Of a DNA stretch of 44,975 nucleotides, positions 24,673-33,404 are shown one piece after another. Numbering within the stretch: the stretch's first letter is position 1; each line of letters opens with the position of its first letter. The notes under the pieces were generated by a model. That model had not been told where the DNA came from. It worked only from the letters and a program-made list of their open reading frames with translations, and ran no database searches. Both the position numbers and the translations under genes were made by a program. The DNA is from Oleispira sp. (lineage in GTDB: Bacteria > Pseudomonadota > Gammaproteobacteria > Pseudomonadales > Oceanobacteraceae): assembly GCA_002708475.1 (NCBI GenBank), contig PAOL01000009.1:49350-94324 (forward strand). The letters run 5' to 3'.

Positions 24673-25041
24673 ATGTCTGTTAAGCGCCGTATGCAGGGTA
24701 TCTGTTTAATGTTTGCCGATACCTGGTTTAAAGTTAAGCCGGTTATGCGAAGCAATGAGGAGCAATGCTCTCTCGATCGTGAGTCTCGCCGTATACAATT
24801 GTATTTCTGTAAGACCTGTCCTACTTCTATTAAAATCAAGCGCCGTTGTGAGAAGCTGGGTCTTAGAGTGGTAGAGAAGGATGTTCAGCGTGTCGATGCT
24901 TATCGTAATGAACTTGTCCATGGTGGCGGTGAGGTGCGGGTTCCGTGTCTGCGAGTCGAAGGACGAAATGGCCAAGATCCACGCTGGCTATACGAAGGCG
25001 AGAATATTTTAAAGTATCTAGACCGCCGCTTCGCTCGTTAA
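24673..25041 (+). CDS. Glutaredoxin-like protein with CPTS (monothiol-type) site
   Basis: A 122-residue paralogue of the glutaredoxin at 18207. With ATG 24673 as start, the motifs fall at identical positions: IQLYFCKTCPTS has C49 followed by S52 in place of the resolving Cys, and REVRVPCLRV-type cis-Pro and DPRWLYEGENILKYLDRRF blocks follow. An extra cysteine, C46, lies three residues before C49. The N terminus (QGICLMFADTWF) corresponds to the membrane anchor of the paralogue but is less hydrophobic. Loss of the second active-site Cys suggests a monothiol mechanism, Fe-S or glutathione binding, or a scaffold role. TTG 24652 could add seven residues. It lies downstream of lepB and the CPFC microprotein. 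Confidence 0.78.
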   Translation: MSVKRRMQGICLMFADTWFKVKPVMRSNEEQCSLDRESRRIQLYFCKTCPTSIKIKRRCEKLGLRVVEKDVQRVDAYRNELVHGGGEVRVPCLRVEGRNGQDPRWLYEGENILKYLDRRFAR

Positions 25042-25144
25042 ATCTGTAAAAATTCCATTTTCTCTTCTCTGTATTTCTTTTTTTCATCTAGCTAATGTAT
25101 TTCTACCTCTGTTAATCTGTAGGCTTAACTTCGAGAGCCTTTTT

Positions 25145-26149
25145 ATGCCTGTAATTGCTAGTCATTATCGACCTCCCTTTTTATTAGCCAATGGTTATGT
25201 TCAAAGTATTTTACCGACACTGATACGCCGCATTGATACGAGTCATTTCGAGCGTGAGAGAATAACGACCAGTGACGATGATTTTCTAGATCTTGATTGG
25301 AGTCGAACGGACTCTGCTGGTGGAAATAATTTGGCTCCAGGATACAGTGGTAAAACATTGCTGATTATTTCTCATGGTCTAGAAGGGCACTCTCGTAGAC
25401 CCTATGTCGCAGGGATTGTAAGGGATGCCAATGCTAAAGGGTGGGATGCTTTGGCTTGGAATTTCCGATCTTGCTCAGGTGAGATGAATAAAACCCTACG
25501 TTTCTATCACAGTGGTGCTACTGACGATCTTGAGCGTGTTATTGAGCATGCTCATCAGTTGGGTTATCAGTCGATTCACCTAGTTGGATTCAGTATGGGG
25601 GGGAATTTGAGCCTTCTTTATGCAGGTAGAAAAGGTCGAGACATTCCTGTGCACGTTAAATCTGTCTGTGTGTTCTCGGTTCCATGTGATCTAGCTGCTA
25701 GTTCTAAGCGCTTGGCTGAACGTAAAAATAAAATATTCATGTGGCGCTTTCTTAAAGATTTAAGAGTGAAGATTGAAGTTAAGGCGTTGGATTTTCCTCA
25801 GCAGGTGAGCGCAGAGGATTATCATAAAATTAAGAATTTCCAACAGTTTGATGATCGTTACACGGCGCCAATACATGGCTTTGATGATGCGGCAGATTAT
25901 TGGGAGCAAAGCAGCTGTAAGCCAGTGCTTAAAGATATCCGTATTCCTGCTTTATTGGTAAATGCTGAAAATGACCCCTTTTTAGCGCCAGAGTGCTTTC
26001 CTTATGAAGAAGCCAAGGTCAGTGAGTGGTTGACGCTGGAGGTACCGAAGTCGGGTGGGCACGTTGGTTTTATTGATATTAATTGCGATAATTCGTATTG
26101 GATGGAAAGACGAGTTGTCGACTTTGTAACAGCTATTACTAAAGGCTAA
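25145..26149 (+). CDS. YheT-family alpha/beta hydrolase
   Basis: A 334-residue hydrolase of the YheT/UPF0017 (AB-hydrolase, EMB8-like) group. The family opening RPPFLLANGYVQSILPTLIRR is present. Then come LLIISHGLEGHSRRPY (oxyanion region), a nucleophile elbow GFSMGGN with the catalytic Ser, ALLVNAENDPFLAPE with the acid residue, and a late SGGHVGFID with the catalytic His. The natural substrate is unknown; family members are predicted esterases or lipases. The start ATG follows a GAGAG at about 9 bp. It ends 173 bp before the M6 protease gene. Confidence 0.88.
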   Translation: MPVIASHYRPPFLLANGYVQSILPTLIRRIDTSHFERERITTSDDDFLDLDWSRTDSAGGNNLAPGYSGKTLLIISHGLEGHSRRPYVAGIVRDANAKGWDALAWNFRSCSGEMNKTLRFYHSGATDDLERVIEHAHQLGYQSIHLVGFSMGGNLSLLYAGRKGRDIPVHVKSVCVFSVPCDLAASSKRLAERKNKIFMWRFLKDLRVKIEVKALDFPQQVSAEDYHKIKNFQQFDDRYTAPIHGFDDAADYWEQSSCKPVLKDIRIPALLVNAENDPFLAPECFPYEEAKVSEWLTLEVPKSGGHVGFIDINCDNSYWMERRVVDFVTAITKG

Positions 26150-26195
26150 TTCATTTACAAGCGGTAGCCTCGATAACTGCGTTTTTGTCGTCTAC

Positions 26196-26222
26196 TTTGA
26201 CGTGAAAAATGGTTGTTTGACG
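26196..26222. repeat. Pair of TTTGACG direct repeats upstream of the M6 protease gene
   Basis: TTTGACG occurs at 26196-26202 and 26216-26222, 20 bp apart (about two helical turns). Either contains a TTGACG close to a -35 consensus; alternatively they are half-sites for a regulator. The rest of the 173-bp gap holds a GCCAT-GTTT-ATGGC mini hairpin and AT-rich sequence. Confidence 0.3.
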
Positions 26223-26322
26223 CCATGTTTATGGCACATGGTGTTCAATTGTAATTCCTAATGCGAATAAAGTAACTGTTATCTAGAATAGATATATAGC
26301 AACTTTGGCGTCTAGGTTTTGC

Positions 26323-28491
26323 ATGTTCTCATATCTCCGAACTCTACTTTTATTTACAGGTTTATTTGCTTCATCATTCGCTATTGCTACTACTATGATG
26401 GCGATTACTGAGTTTGAACTTGAGATTTCAGAAGGCGAGTTTATAACAGTGCGCTCAGCAGGGAATGCGCAGTCACAGTGGCTAGAAACCGCTAACGGTG
26501 ACATTATCGTGAAACGCTCAGGTACTTGGTATCTGGCTGAAATTAATTCGCAGAATCAGGCGTTATCTACGGGAATTCCCTATCGTGAAGGTGAGGTGGT
26601 TCCAGCAGAAATAGTATTCATCCCTGATTTGAGCTTAAGTGCTGCATTGGATGCTTTAGAGAGCACTTCTGTCGTTTCTCAAAGCGTTGCCATTTCGTCC
26701 TCTGATGGAGTCACTCAGCAACCTATCTTGGTTTTGAGAGTGTCATTTCTAGATCAAGATTCTCGTTATTCTAGTGAAGAAATTCATGAGTTAATATTCG
26801 CAGATGAATCCAGTTCATCGTTAAGTGTGGCTCAGTATTATCGTGATAACTCTTATCAGAAATTCGATATTCAACCCGTTTCAGAAACCTCAGGTACTGT
26901 AAGTGACGGAGTCGTTGATGTGGCACTTTCTTATAATCATCCAAACTTTGGGTCTAGTTACGGTTCTTCGACCTCTCAGCTAGTCAGTGACGCTTTAGTA
27001 TCTGCAAATTCATATATTAACTTTAGTGCATATGATACGAATTCAGACGGCTCTTTATCTTCAAGAGAGCTAGGTGTTGTATTGATTATTGCGGGTTATG
27101 AGAATGCTTATGGCGGGGCCGGTGCTTCGGAGCCAAGAATATGGGCTCATAAATCGAGTATTTCTCCAATAACTCTCGATGGGGTTTCATTATCAGCTTA
27201 CGCGATGTTTGGTGAGCAGCATCAAAGCCACTTGGCTACGATTGGAATTATCAGTCATGAAATGGCTCACTTACTTTTTTCTCTTCCAGATCTATATGAC
27301 CGCCAAGGTGACTCAAATGGCATAGGACGTTGGGGTTTGATGGGGCTTGGCAGTTGGAACTCTACCAATGGGGTTTCTGGGAGTTCTCCGGCACATTTAT
27401 TAGCTTGGTCTAAGGTAGAGGCTGGTTTTATCAATCCTAGGGATGTTGAAGGGGATGCTATCGATTTTTCTTTAAAATCAGCAACAAGTGATAATGATGC
27501 TTTGAGGGTGTGGCTTGATCCTTTTCGTCATGGAGAGCACTTTCTTTTGGAATATCGAGCTTTAGAGGGTTCAGATAAAGCTTTACCTGGCGAAGGTCTT
27601 CTTATTTCACATGTCGATGACTGGGTTGGCTATGGTACAGCAGGGCTTCAGAATGATGTGGTTGAGCATAAGCTGGTTGATATTGAAGAGGCCGATGGTC
27701 AAGACGATATGGATTTGTTAGAAAATCGTGGGGATCGCGAAGATGTTTACAATGATGCCTATGGTCAAGATTATTTTGGCTCCTCATCATTACCGGCCAG
27801 TGTTGATTACCAAGGAAATTCAAGTGGTGTCGAAGTTGCTCAGATTAGAGTTGGTGATGAAGTCACGGGTAATTTGTCTTTGCCTTACGAGCAGCTAGGG
27901 GATAATTTAGGTTATGACGATGGCGGTGTTCGTGCCGCTTGGGGTAGTGGTGGCAGTGTCAGTTTGGTTGAATATTCAGTTCCTTCTGATAGTCGTTTTG
28001 CACACGGTATTGATTTTTATAGCTACAGAAATGCTGTTATATCAACAAGCCTTTATGCTTCATTTACCGGTGGTTCTGTTAGTAATGCATTGCACGTGTC
28101 TTCATCAACGATTACTCCAGGCTGGAATAGAATCGAGTTTTCGTCTTCGTTGGATCTTTCAAGCTATAGCAAGGTGTATTTAGAGATTACGGCTAGCGCC
28201 GATAGTTTGCGTGCTTTTGGTATTGATAATATGGGTGATGTAAGTGGAAATTCTTATATTAAACTCAATGGTTCTTTCCAGTCAGCGGGTTTTGATTTTA
28301 ATCAAAGACTTTTAGTTGCTAATCAAGAAGATGGATTTAACTATCAGATTCCTGATAAGTTATCTTTTCAAGAAATTGAAGTTTCAGAATCCGGCTCGTC
28401 AGGTGGCGGAGGTGGCAGTTTTGGTTTGTTCTTAATACTGGCAGCGATGCTGGCATCTTGTCGCATAAAACTTCGGGTTTACGCAGTTTAA
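26323..28491 (+). CDS. M6 family zinc metalloprotease with GlyGly-CTERM sorting tail
   Basis: A 722-residue secreted protease. A signal peptide (YLRTLLLFTGLFASSFAIA) precedes a pro-region. The M6 (immune inhibitor A-like) catalytic site is HEMAH (H312, E313, H316) within ISHEMAHLLFSLPDLYD, with the third ligand Asp in LPDLYD and a Met-turn in RWGLMGLGSW. An EF-hand-like DTNSDGSLSSRE lies before it. After a C-terminal beta domain the protein ends SGSSGGGGGSFG, a hydrophobic stretch LFLILAAMLA, and a basic end CRIKLR: the GlyGly-CTERM architecture processed by rhombosortase, which is encoded next (28561). ATG 26323 is preferred over TTG 26305 as it directly precedes the signal peptide. Expected to be exported by type II secretion and surface-retained or released. 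Confidence 0.9.
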   Translation: MFSYLRTLLLFTGLFASSFAIATTMMAITEFELEISEGEFITVRSAGNAQSQWLETANGDIIVKRSGTWYLAEINSQNQALSTGIPYREGEVVPAEIVFIPDLSLSAALDALESTSVVSQSVAISSSDGVTQQPILVLRVSFLDQDSRYSSEEIHELIFADESSSSLSVAQYYRDNSYQKFDIQPVSETSGTVSDGVVDVALSYNHPNFGSSYGSSTSQLVSDALVSANSYINFSAYDTNSDGSLSSRELGVVLIIAGYENAYGGAGASEPRIWAHKSSISPITLDGVSLSAYAMFGEQHQSHLATIGIISHEMAHLLFSLPDLYDRQGDSNGIGRWGLMGLGSWNSTNGVSGSSPAHLLAWSKVEAGFINPRDVEGDAIDFSLKSATSDNDALRVWLDPFRHGEHFLLEYRALEGSDKALPGEGLLISHVDDWVGYGTAGLQNDVVEHKLVDIEEADGQDDMDLLENRGDREDVYNDAYGQDYFGSSSLPASVDYQGNSSGVEVAQIRVGDEVTGNLSLPYEQLGDNLGYDDGGVRAAWGSGGSVSLVEYSVPSDSRFAHGIDFYSYRNAVISTSLYASFTGGSVSNALHVSSSTITPGWNRIEFSSSLDLSSYSKVYLEITASADSLRAFGIDNMGDVSGNSYIKLNGSFQSAGFDFNQRLLVANQEDGFNYQIPDKLSFQEIEVSESGSSGGGGGSFGLFLILAAMLASCRIKLRVYAV

Positions 28492-28498
28492 TATCTTG

Positions 28499-28516
28499 TT
28501 AGAGTGTAGGCTCTAA
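28499..28516 (+). terminator. Weak hairpin between M6 protease and rhombosortase genes
   Basis: TTAGAG and CTCTAA flank a TGTAGG loop, with no T-tract after it. It may attenuate or stabilise the 3' end of the protease part of the message rather than fully terminate. Confidence 0.3.
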
Positions 28517-28560
28517 ATCATTGTTACCTTATAATGTTAAGTATTTTTTAGGAGCGCGGG

Positions 28561-29142
28561 ATGCGCAAATACGGAATTTACCTAGTCATTATTCTTGTGG
28601 TTGTTCTATTAAATCTATTTGATCCACTAAGTTCTGAGCACTTGAGGTTTGATCGTGAACTGATTGATGCAGGTGAAGTGTGGCGCCTATTTGGAGCACA
28701 CTTTGTGCACCTTTCAACTATTCATATGCTTGGTAACCTCTTGGCTGTTTGTTTAGTCGCTTACATTGCAGGGGAGTCGTTAAATAACCTTACGGGGGTT
28801 TTATTGCTCTTATGGTGTGTTGGCGCTGTTGGTATTGGTTTGTACTTATTTGCCAGTGACTTGTCATACTACGTTGGCTTGTCAGGTGTTTTGCACGGAC
28901 TGCTTGTTGTATCGCCCTTTGTTTCAAAATTTTATAGTCGTAAAGTGGCTTTGGTCTTTTTGTCCGCAATAATATTAAAAGTTATTTGGGAGCAAAGTGG
29001 TTTTTATGACGATATGGCGTTGGCGAGCACTATAGGAGGGCGTGTTGAGACACGTGCGCACTTATTGGGTGTATTGTCGGGGTTAATCTTTATGGTTTTG
29101 CACTTACTATGGCGACACTTTTTAGTGAAAATAAAGAATTAG
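28561..29142 (+). CDS. rrtA: Rhombosortase (rhomboid-family GlyGly-CTERM processing protease)
   Basis: A 193-residue rhomboid-fold membrane protease without extra domains, shorter than GlpG. About six hydrophobic segments are visible. The catalytic serine is S108 in YVGLSGVLHGLL, with the His-Gly right after it that typifies rhombosortases, and the catalytic histidine is H167 in RAHLLGVLSGL. HLSTIHMLGN (residues 50-59) forms the oxyanion region. It lies 69 bp after a protease carrying a GlyGly-CTERM tail, its predicted substrate. Rhombosortases cleave such tails before type II secretion and cell-surface attachment. GGAG sits 6 bp before the ATG. Identification rests on motifs and context together. 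Confidence 0.88.
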   Translation: MRKYGIYLVIILVVVLLNLFDPLSSEHLRFDRELIDAGEVWRLFGAHFVHLSTIHMLGNLLAVCLVAYIAGESLNNLTGVLLLLWCVGAVGIGLYLFASDLSYYVGLSGVLHGLLVVSPFVSKFYSRKVALVFLSAIILKVIWEQSGFYDDMALASTIGGRVETRAHLLGVLSGLIFMVLHLLWRHFLVKIKN

Positions 29143-29164
29143 TAAAAGACAATGAGTAAGTAAA

Positions 29165-29710
29165 ATGAGTTTTAAAAGCCCATGGCAGACGTTATCAGTT
29201 GAAGTAAAATACGATAATCCGTGGATACGCGTCGAAGAGCATCAAGTAATTAATCCCGCTGGAAATTCAGGAATTTATGGAACGGTGAGCTTTAAAAATC
29301 GCGCTGTTGCGATTGTACCTATATTTGATAATGGAGATACCTTGCTGGTAGGGCAGTTTCGTTACCCTTTGCAGGAATATCATTGGGAATTACCTATGGG
29401 AGGTGCTCCCGGTGGAGAATCCGATTTACTTTGTGCGCAGCGTGAACTTAAAGAAGAAACAGGGTTTAGTGCTGGAAATTGGCAGCAAATTATGACAATG
29501 CATTTAAGTAACTCTATTACTCAAGAGCAAGGCTTTGTATTTGTTGCAACAGATTTGATGGCAGGTGAAATGGAATTAGAAGAAACAGAAGATATTACTG
29601 TTAAACGATTGCCTTTTGAGGAGGTCTTTCAGCAAGTGATGTCAGGGGAAATTACGGATGCAATGACAGTTGCAGCCGTTATGAAAGTTAGGCTTTTAGA
29701 CCTAGCTTAA
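29165..29710 (+). CDS. Nudix hydrolase, ADP-ribose pyrophosphatase-like
   Basis: A 181-residue Nudix enzyme. The Nudix box GGAPGGESDLLCAQRELKEETGF (residues 79-101, pattern G-x5-E-x7-REUxEExGU) is complete. VGQFRYPLQEYHWELPMGG before it matches the ADP-ribose or sugar-nucleotide hydrolase branch (NudF/NudE-like), where the substrate would be ADP-ribose or a related compound. The C-terminal EVFQQVMSGEITDAMTVAAVM also fits that branch. It starts 22 bp after rrtA and is probably read through from it, although no functional link is evident. It converges on an AraC-type gene with only 4 bp between stops. Confidence 0.86.
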   Translation: MSFKSPWQTLSVEVKYDNPWIRVEEHQVINPAGNSGIYGTVSFKNRAVAIVPIFDNGDTLLVGQFRYPLQEYHWELPMGGAPGGESDLLCAQRELKEETGFSAGNWQQIMTMHLSNSITQEQGFVFVATDLMAGEMELEETEDITVKRLPFEEVFQQVMSGEITDAMTVAAVMKVRLLDLA

Positions 29711-29714
29711 TCTT

Positions 29715-30773
29715 TTAACTGCCTACCGCCTGTAGTTGGTTGTGTTCTATTGTCGATGTATTTCTTTGTTTGTTTCTAAATTGAGCTGGGCTGTCTTTTG
29801 TTTGCTTGATGAAAATTCTATCAAGAGTGCGTCTACCAGAAAGTCCTAGCTGAAGAGCAATTTGTTCAATGCTTAAGTCAGAGTCCTTCAATAGCTGTTT
29901 CGCTTTATGAACACGACACTCAGTGATAACTTGTTTTAGTGAAGTGTGTTCTTTTTGAAGGTGACGATTTAATGTACGTGCGCTGATGTGGAAGTGCTCT
30001 GCAACCACTTGCTGATTGGCTTTAAGGCTTAGTTTGTCTTGATCTAGAGCGCGACGAATGCGATCAGCTAGAGAGCCTGATCTAGTTAGCTTTTTTAATT
30101 GATCCTCAACATCGCGTTTTATCATGTTCAGAATATGCGGATTTGTGTTGTGTAATCCCTGGTCTAGGAATCGCGCCTGGAACTGGATTGAAAATTCACC
30201 TGTATTGAAATAAACCTGAGATTTCCAATTCTGAGAGTATTCACTGGCATAGCTTGGTTGTGGGAACGGAAGATGTATGCCGGTTATTTCCATGTCGTTG
30301 CCGCATAGCTGTTTTAACCAACCCAATATTAAGCCGACGAGTAGTTCGCTGCGGTAACGTTCTTGAGATAAAAAGTGCTGATCGTGGATAGGCAGCTTTA
30401 TCTTAATAATATTGTCACGGGTTCGAGTAATGTTAACTTCTAATCCATCACACAGTAGAGTCGAGAATTTTTCTAGATAATATAGCGCTTCTCTTAATGT
30501 ATTTGAGCATAAAAAGAGATGCTGTAATTGGCAGCTACTATGAGATATAGCTTTTTGGCTGGATAGTACGCATAAGCCACTTTGGTTGCTATTGCGAATT
30601 AGTTTGTTTACTAAGGCATCAGCGTCATTTAAGCTGATCCGTGCATCAGGATCTTTTAGTATTTTTATTAACCGAGTGTCCAGAGCTTCTGGGTTTTCAT
30701 TGCTTAGACCGTGCTTACCCGCGGTTTCGATAAGGGGTCGAATAAGGGCAGCGGATATTGAGCTTTGAATCAT
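29715..30773 (-). CDS. AraC family transcriptional regulator
   Basis: A 352-residue regulator. The N-terminal half (residues 10-240) has the arabinose-binding-like or OruR/ArgR-like effector domain pattern (ARISLNDADALVNKLIRN, LREALYYLEKFSTLL). The C-terminal AraC DNA-binding domain holds two helix-turn-helix units, VVAEHFHISARTLNRHLQKEHTSL and IEQIALQLGLSGRRTLDRIFIKQTKDSPAQFR. It is transcribed divergently from the hybrid sensor kinase gene at 30983, with a 209-bp shared region containing a 15-bp palindrome; it may regulate itself and the kinase. The effector is unknown. The protein resembles in layout the AraC regulator at 35417. Confidence 0.88.
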   Translation of the reverse strand: MIQSSISAALIRPLIETAGKHGLSNENPEALDTRLIKILKDPDARISLNDADALVNKLIRNSNQSGLCVLSSQKAISHSSCQLQHLFLCSNTLREALYYLEKFSTLLCDGLEVNITRTRDNIIKIKLPIHDQHFLSQERYRSELLVGLILGWLKQLCGNDMEITGIHLPFPQPSYASEYSQNWKSQVYFNTGEFSIQFQARFLDQGLHNTNPHILNMIKRDVEDQLKKLTRSGSLADRIRRALDQDKLSLKANQQVVAEHFHISARTLNRHLQKEHTSLKQVITECRVHKAKQLLKDSDLSIEQIALQLGLSGRRTLDRIFIKQTKDSPAQFRNKQRNTSTIEHNQLQAVGS

Positions 30774-30826
30774 AAGTCATGGCCGATTGAATATTATTAT
30801 TTTTAGTAACTATATTATCAAGCAAT

Positions 30827-30841
30827 ATCAATGCCATTGAT
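30827..30841. promoter_or_regulatory. 15-bp palindrome in the AraC/sensor-kinase divergent region
   Basis: ATCAATG-C-CATTGAT is a perfect inverted repeat of 7-bp arms around one base. It lies 50-70 bp upstream of the AraC start and about 140 bp upstream of the kinase. Dimeric-regulator operators look like this; AraC proteins usually prefer direct repeats, so another factor may bind. A TTGACA (30892-30897) closer to the kinase has no good -10 partner. Confidence 0.35.
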
Positions 30842-30982
30842 GTGACTTAGTTCAAAGCCTTGTTTTACAACAAATAGTTATAAATTGTGTTTTGACAGTA
30901 TGCACGTTTGTGTAACCCTTTATTTTAACTTTGTTACTTGTGGTAACGCATTGCGGGCGCAGTACCCAGAAAAGGAATTATT

Positions 30983-33361
30983 TTGTTTTTATATCGTAGT
31001 ATTGTGTTTTTAAGCTTGTTGTTACTAGCGGGGTATACTTATGCGTCGCCTGATAGATTAAATAACGAGATTTCTAAACAAGCATCAATTGACATTAAAA
31101 ACGTAGAATATGTATTAGAGAATGGTGTGCGCTATGATTATGAACGCGTTCTAGGATTAGATGATTCTCGCTGGCAAGTGCCCAGTGAATATCCTCTTAA
31201 CCTTGGTGTTATTATGAGTGGTGCTTGGGTTCGCTTTAATTTAAAAAACGTTGAGCTTTCAGATTCTGAATATCTATTAGAAGTTTCTAATCCTGGTCTT
31301 CACAATTTACATGTTTTCATTAGGTACCCTGGTGGGGTCATTAAAAAATGGCAGCTAGGTAATTCACTTCCTTTTCTTGAACGACCTGTCATTACCAGAA
31401 ATTTTGCAATGCCGATTACTCTTGAAAAAAAACAAGAAGTTCAGGTGTATTTGCGTACCGAATCTAATGTTGGGGTTCTGGTGCCTTTAAGGCTTTATAC
31501 AGTCAATAAATTCTGGGGGTCGGTAATTACTCAAAATATGCAGTACGGTTTATATTTTGGCGTTTTATTAATGTTCGTTGCCTTTAATTTAGGTTGGTAT
31601 TTGTTTCGTAATGATTCTTTGTATTTGATATTAGCAGCTGATCTTGCGGTTTTTGCTTTAATGTATGCGAATCATTTAGGTCTTAATTTCGAATATTTAT
31701 GGCCTGTTGACCCTCAGTTTAACTATGTTGCAAGTTTATTTTTTAGTTATTTGGTTGCTATTACTGCAAATGTGTTTACTTGGAGATTTCTAGCTTTAGA
31801 AGATAAAGGGAATTCTGAGATTAAGGGTATGTATTATGTGTTCAATGTTTTAGCTGTATTGGGAATTATTTTACTTTGGTTTATACCTGTAAACTGGTCT
31901 AGCTATCTTTGTTCCTCTTTAGGATTAGTTGTTGCGTTTTATTTAGTATATTTAACTTATCTGAGCTATAGAGAAAGAGCCGCATATGCTCTGCTTTATT
32001 TGTTTGGTTATAGCATTGCTGCATTATCCGCTTGTGTTTATGTACTGCACAAGCTTGCGTTGCTGCCGACGACCACGTTTATCGTTGAGATGCTGGGTTA
32101 TAGTATTTTATTCCAGTCTCTTATTTTAACGAGTGTCATGATTTTAAGGACTAAAGAACGTCCGCATATATTGGGCTTCCAGTCGCAAGCGAGCTTGGTG
32201 CCTGATTCAGTAAGAAATTGGATAGCTCAGTTTAGTCACGAAATTCGAACCCCGCTAAATGGCATTGTTGGGATGACAGACCTGTTAAAAGAAACCCCTT
32301 TAAACCCCACTCAATATAATTATGTACGCAATCTTTCTTCGTCGGGCGAACACTTGGTGGAATTGGTTACGGATATTTTAGATTATGAAAGCTTGGCTAG
32401 CGGGCATGTTGAACTTGTAAATAAAGAGTTTAATTTGGTCGAAATTTGTGAGCAGTCTGCTGGTTTATTTACGCATTTAGCTAATGAAGGAAAGGTTGAT
32501 GTTTCCTTTCAATATCAAAATGGCATGCCTAAGACATTCTGTGGAGATAGCAGGCGTTTTCGCCAGATACTTTTGAACTTATTGAATAATTCAATAAAGT
32601 TTTCTCAGGGTGGGCGTGTGGTTGTGAGTTTAGCTTATACCCTTAATGAAGAGCTTGAGCTTAAAGTTTGGGATGATGGCATTGGGATGACTAAGCAGCA
32701 GCAAAAAGAGATTTTTTTGAACTTTCGTCAGGCCGATCCTTCAGTATTTCAGCGTTTTGGTGGAAATGGTTTGGGGCTCGCCATTTGTGAGCAGCTTACG
32801 ACATTAATGTCGGGACAGGTATCTGTAGAAAGTGAATTTAATGAATTTTGCTGCTTCACAGTATTGCTACCGATGCCTGCTCCAGAGGAAAATAAAAGGG
32901 TATCACTTGATAAAAAAACATCTCCCTTATTTTCTCCTGTCGAGAAAAAATCCGTCAATCATGCGTCGCAATTCAATGCATTACCAAAACATCTAGTTGT
33001 TCTAGGTGTTGATGATAATGAGATTAATCGCCGAGTGCTTAGTGCAATGTTGAATAAATTAGGGCATACCATTATTGAAGCGGCGAGTGGAAAAGAAGCA
33101 ATTGATATCGTTCGATCAGGTGTGGATATTGATCTTATTTTGATGGATTGTGATATGCCTAGAATGAATGGTTTTGAGGCAACTAATGAAATTCGTCAAT
33201 GGCAGTACGGGCAGGCTGATAAAATGTGCAGAATTATTGCGTTAACCGCGCATACATTAGATGAGCATAAGGAAAAATGTTTGGAGTCTGGAATGGACGG
33301 GCATTTGGGTAAGCCCTTGCACTTACAAGAACTGCGTGAGTTGATTGATCAATTCACGTAG
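30983..33361 (+). CDS. Hybrid sensor histidine kinase with 7TMR-DISM input and receiver domain
   Basis: A 792-residue signalling protein. A signal peptide (residues 1-22) precedes an extracytoplasmic 7TMR-DISMED2-type domain (about 35-185), seven membrane helices (about 187-390), a HisKA domain with phospho-acceptor H419 in FSHEIRTPLNGIVGMTDLL, and an HATPase domain (LLNLLNNSIKFSQGG, VWDDGIGM, FGGNGLGLAI). It ends with a receiver domain with D722 in ILMDCDMPRMNGFEA and the DD pair in GVDDNEINRR. The start is TTG 30983: AAAGGAA at 30971-30977 fits, and no ATG precedes the signal peptide; the next internal Met would delete the sensor. No response-regulator gene is adjacent, so it is a stand-alone phosphorelay component. 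The ligand is unknown; DISMED2 domains are predicted carbohydrate binders. Confidence 0.9.
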   Translation: MFLYRSIVFLSLLLLAGYTYASPDRLNNEISKQASIDIKNVEYVLENGVRYDYERVLGLDDSRWQVPSEYPLNLGVIMSGAWVRFNLKNVELSDSEYLLEVSNPGLHNLHVFIRYPGGVIKKWQLGNSLPFLERPVITRNFAMPITLEKKQEVQVYLRTESNVGVLVPLRLYTVNKFWGSVITQNMQYGLYFGVLLMFVAFNLGWYLFRNDSLYLILAADLAVFALMYANHLGLNFEYLWPVDPQFNYVASLFFSYLVAITANVFTWRFLALEDKGNSEIKGMYYVFNVLAVLGIILLWFIPVNWSSYLCSSLGLVVAFYLVYLTYLSYRERAAYALLYLFGYSIAALSACVYVLHKLALLPTTTFIVEMLGYSILFQSLILTSVMILRTKERPHILGFQSQASLVPDSVRNWIAQFSHEIRTPLNGIVGMTDLLKETPLNPTQYNYVRNLSSSGEHLVELVTDILDYESLASGHVELVNKEFNLVEICEQSAGLFTHLANEGKVDVSFQYQNGMPKTFCGDSRRFRQILLNLLNNSIKFSQGGRVVVSLAYTLNEELELKVWDDGIGMTKQQQKEIFLNFRQADPSVFQRFGGNGLGLAICEQLTTLMSGQVSVESEFNEFCCFTVLLPMPAPEENKRVSLDKKTSPLFSPVEKKSVNHASQFNALPKHLVVLGVDDNEINRRVLSAMLNKLGHTIIEAASGKEAIDIVRSGVDIDLILMDCDMPRMNGFEATNEIRQWQYGQADKMCRIIALTAHTLDEHKEKCLESGMDGHLGKPLHLQELRELIDQFT

Positions 33362-33404
33362 CTCTATGTGGGGTTTTTAAAGGAACCATTTGAGGGTAAG
33401 CGGT

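Noticed and set aside
24525-25087. Several reverse frames over the CPTS glutaredoxin
   Set aside because: They are antisense shadows; the forward paralogue aligns residue for residue with the glutaredoxin at 18207.
30892-30920. TTGACA as the sensor-kinase promoter
   Set aside because: The -35 is perfect but no acceptable -10 follows at 16-18 bp (ACCCTT), so it is not listed as a promoter.
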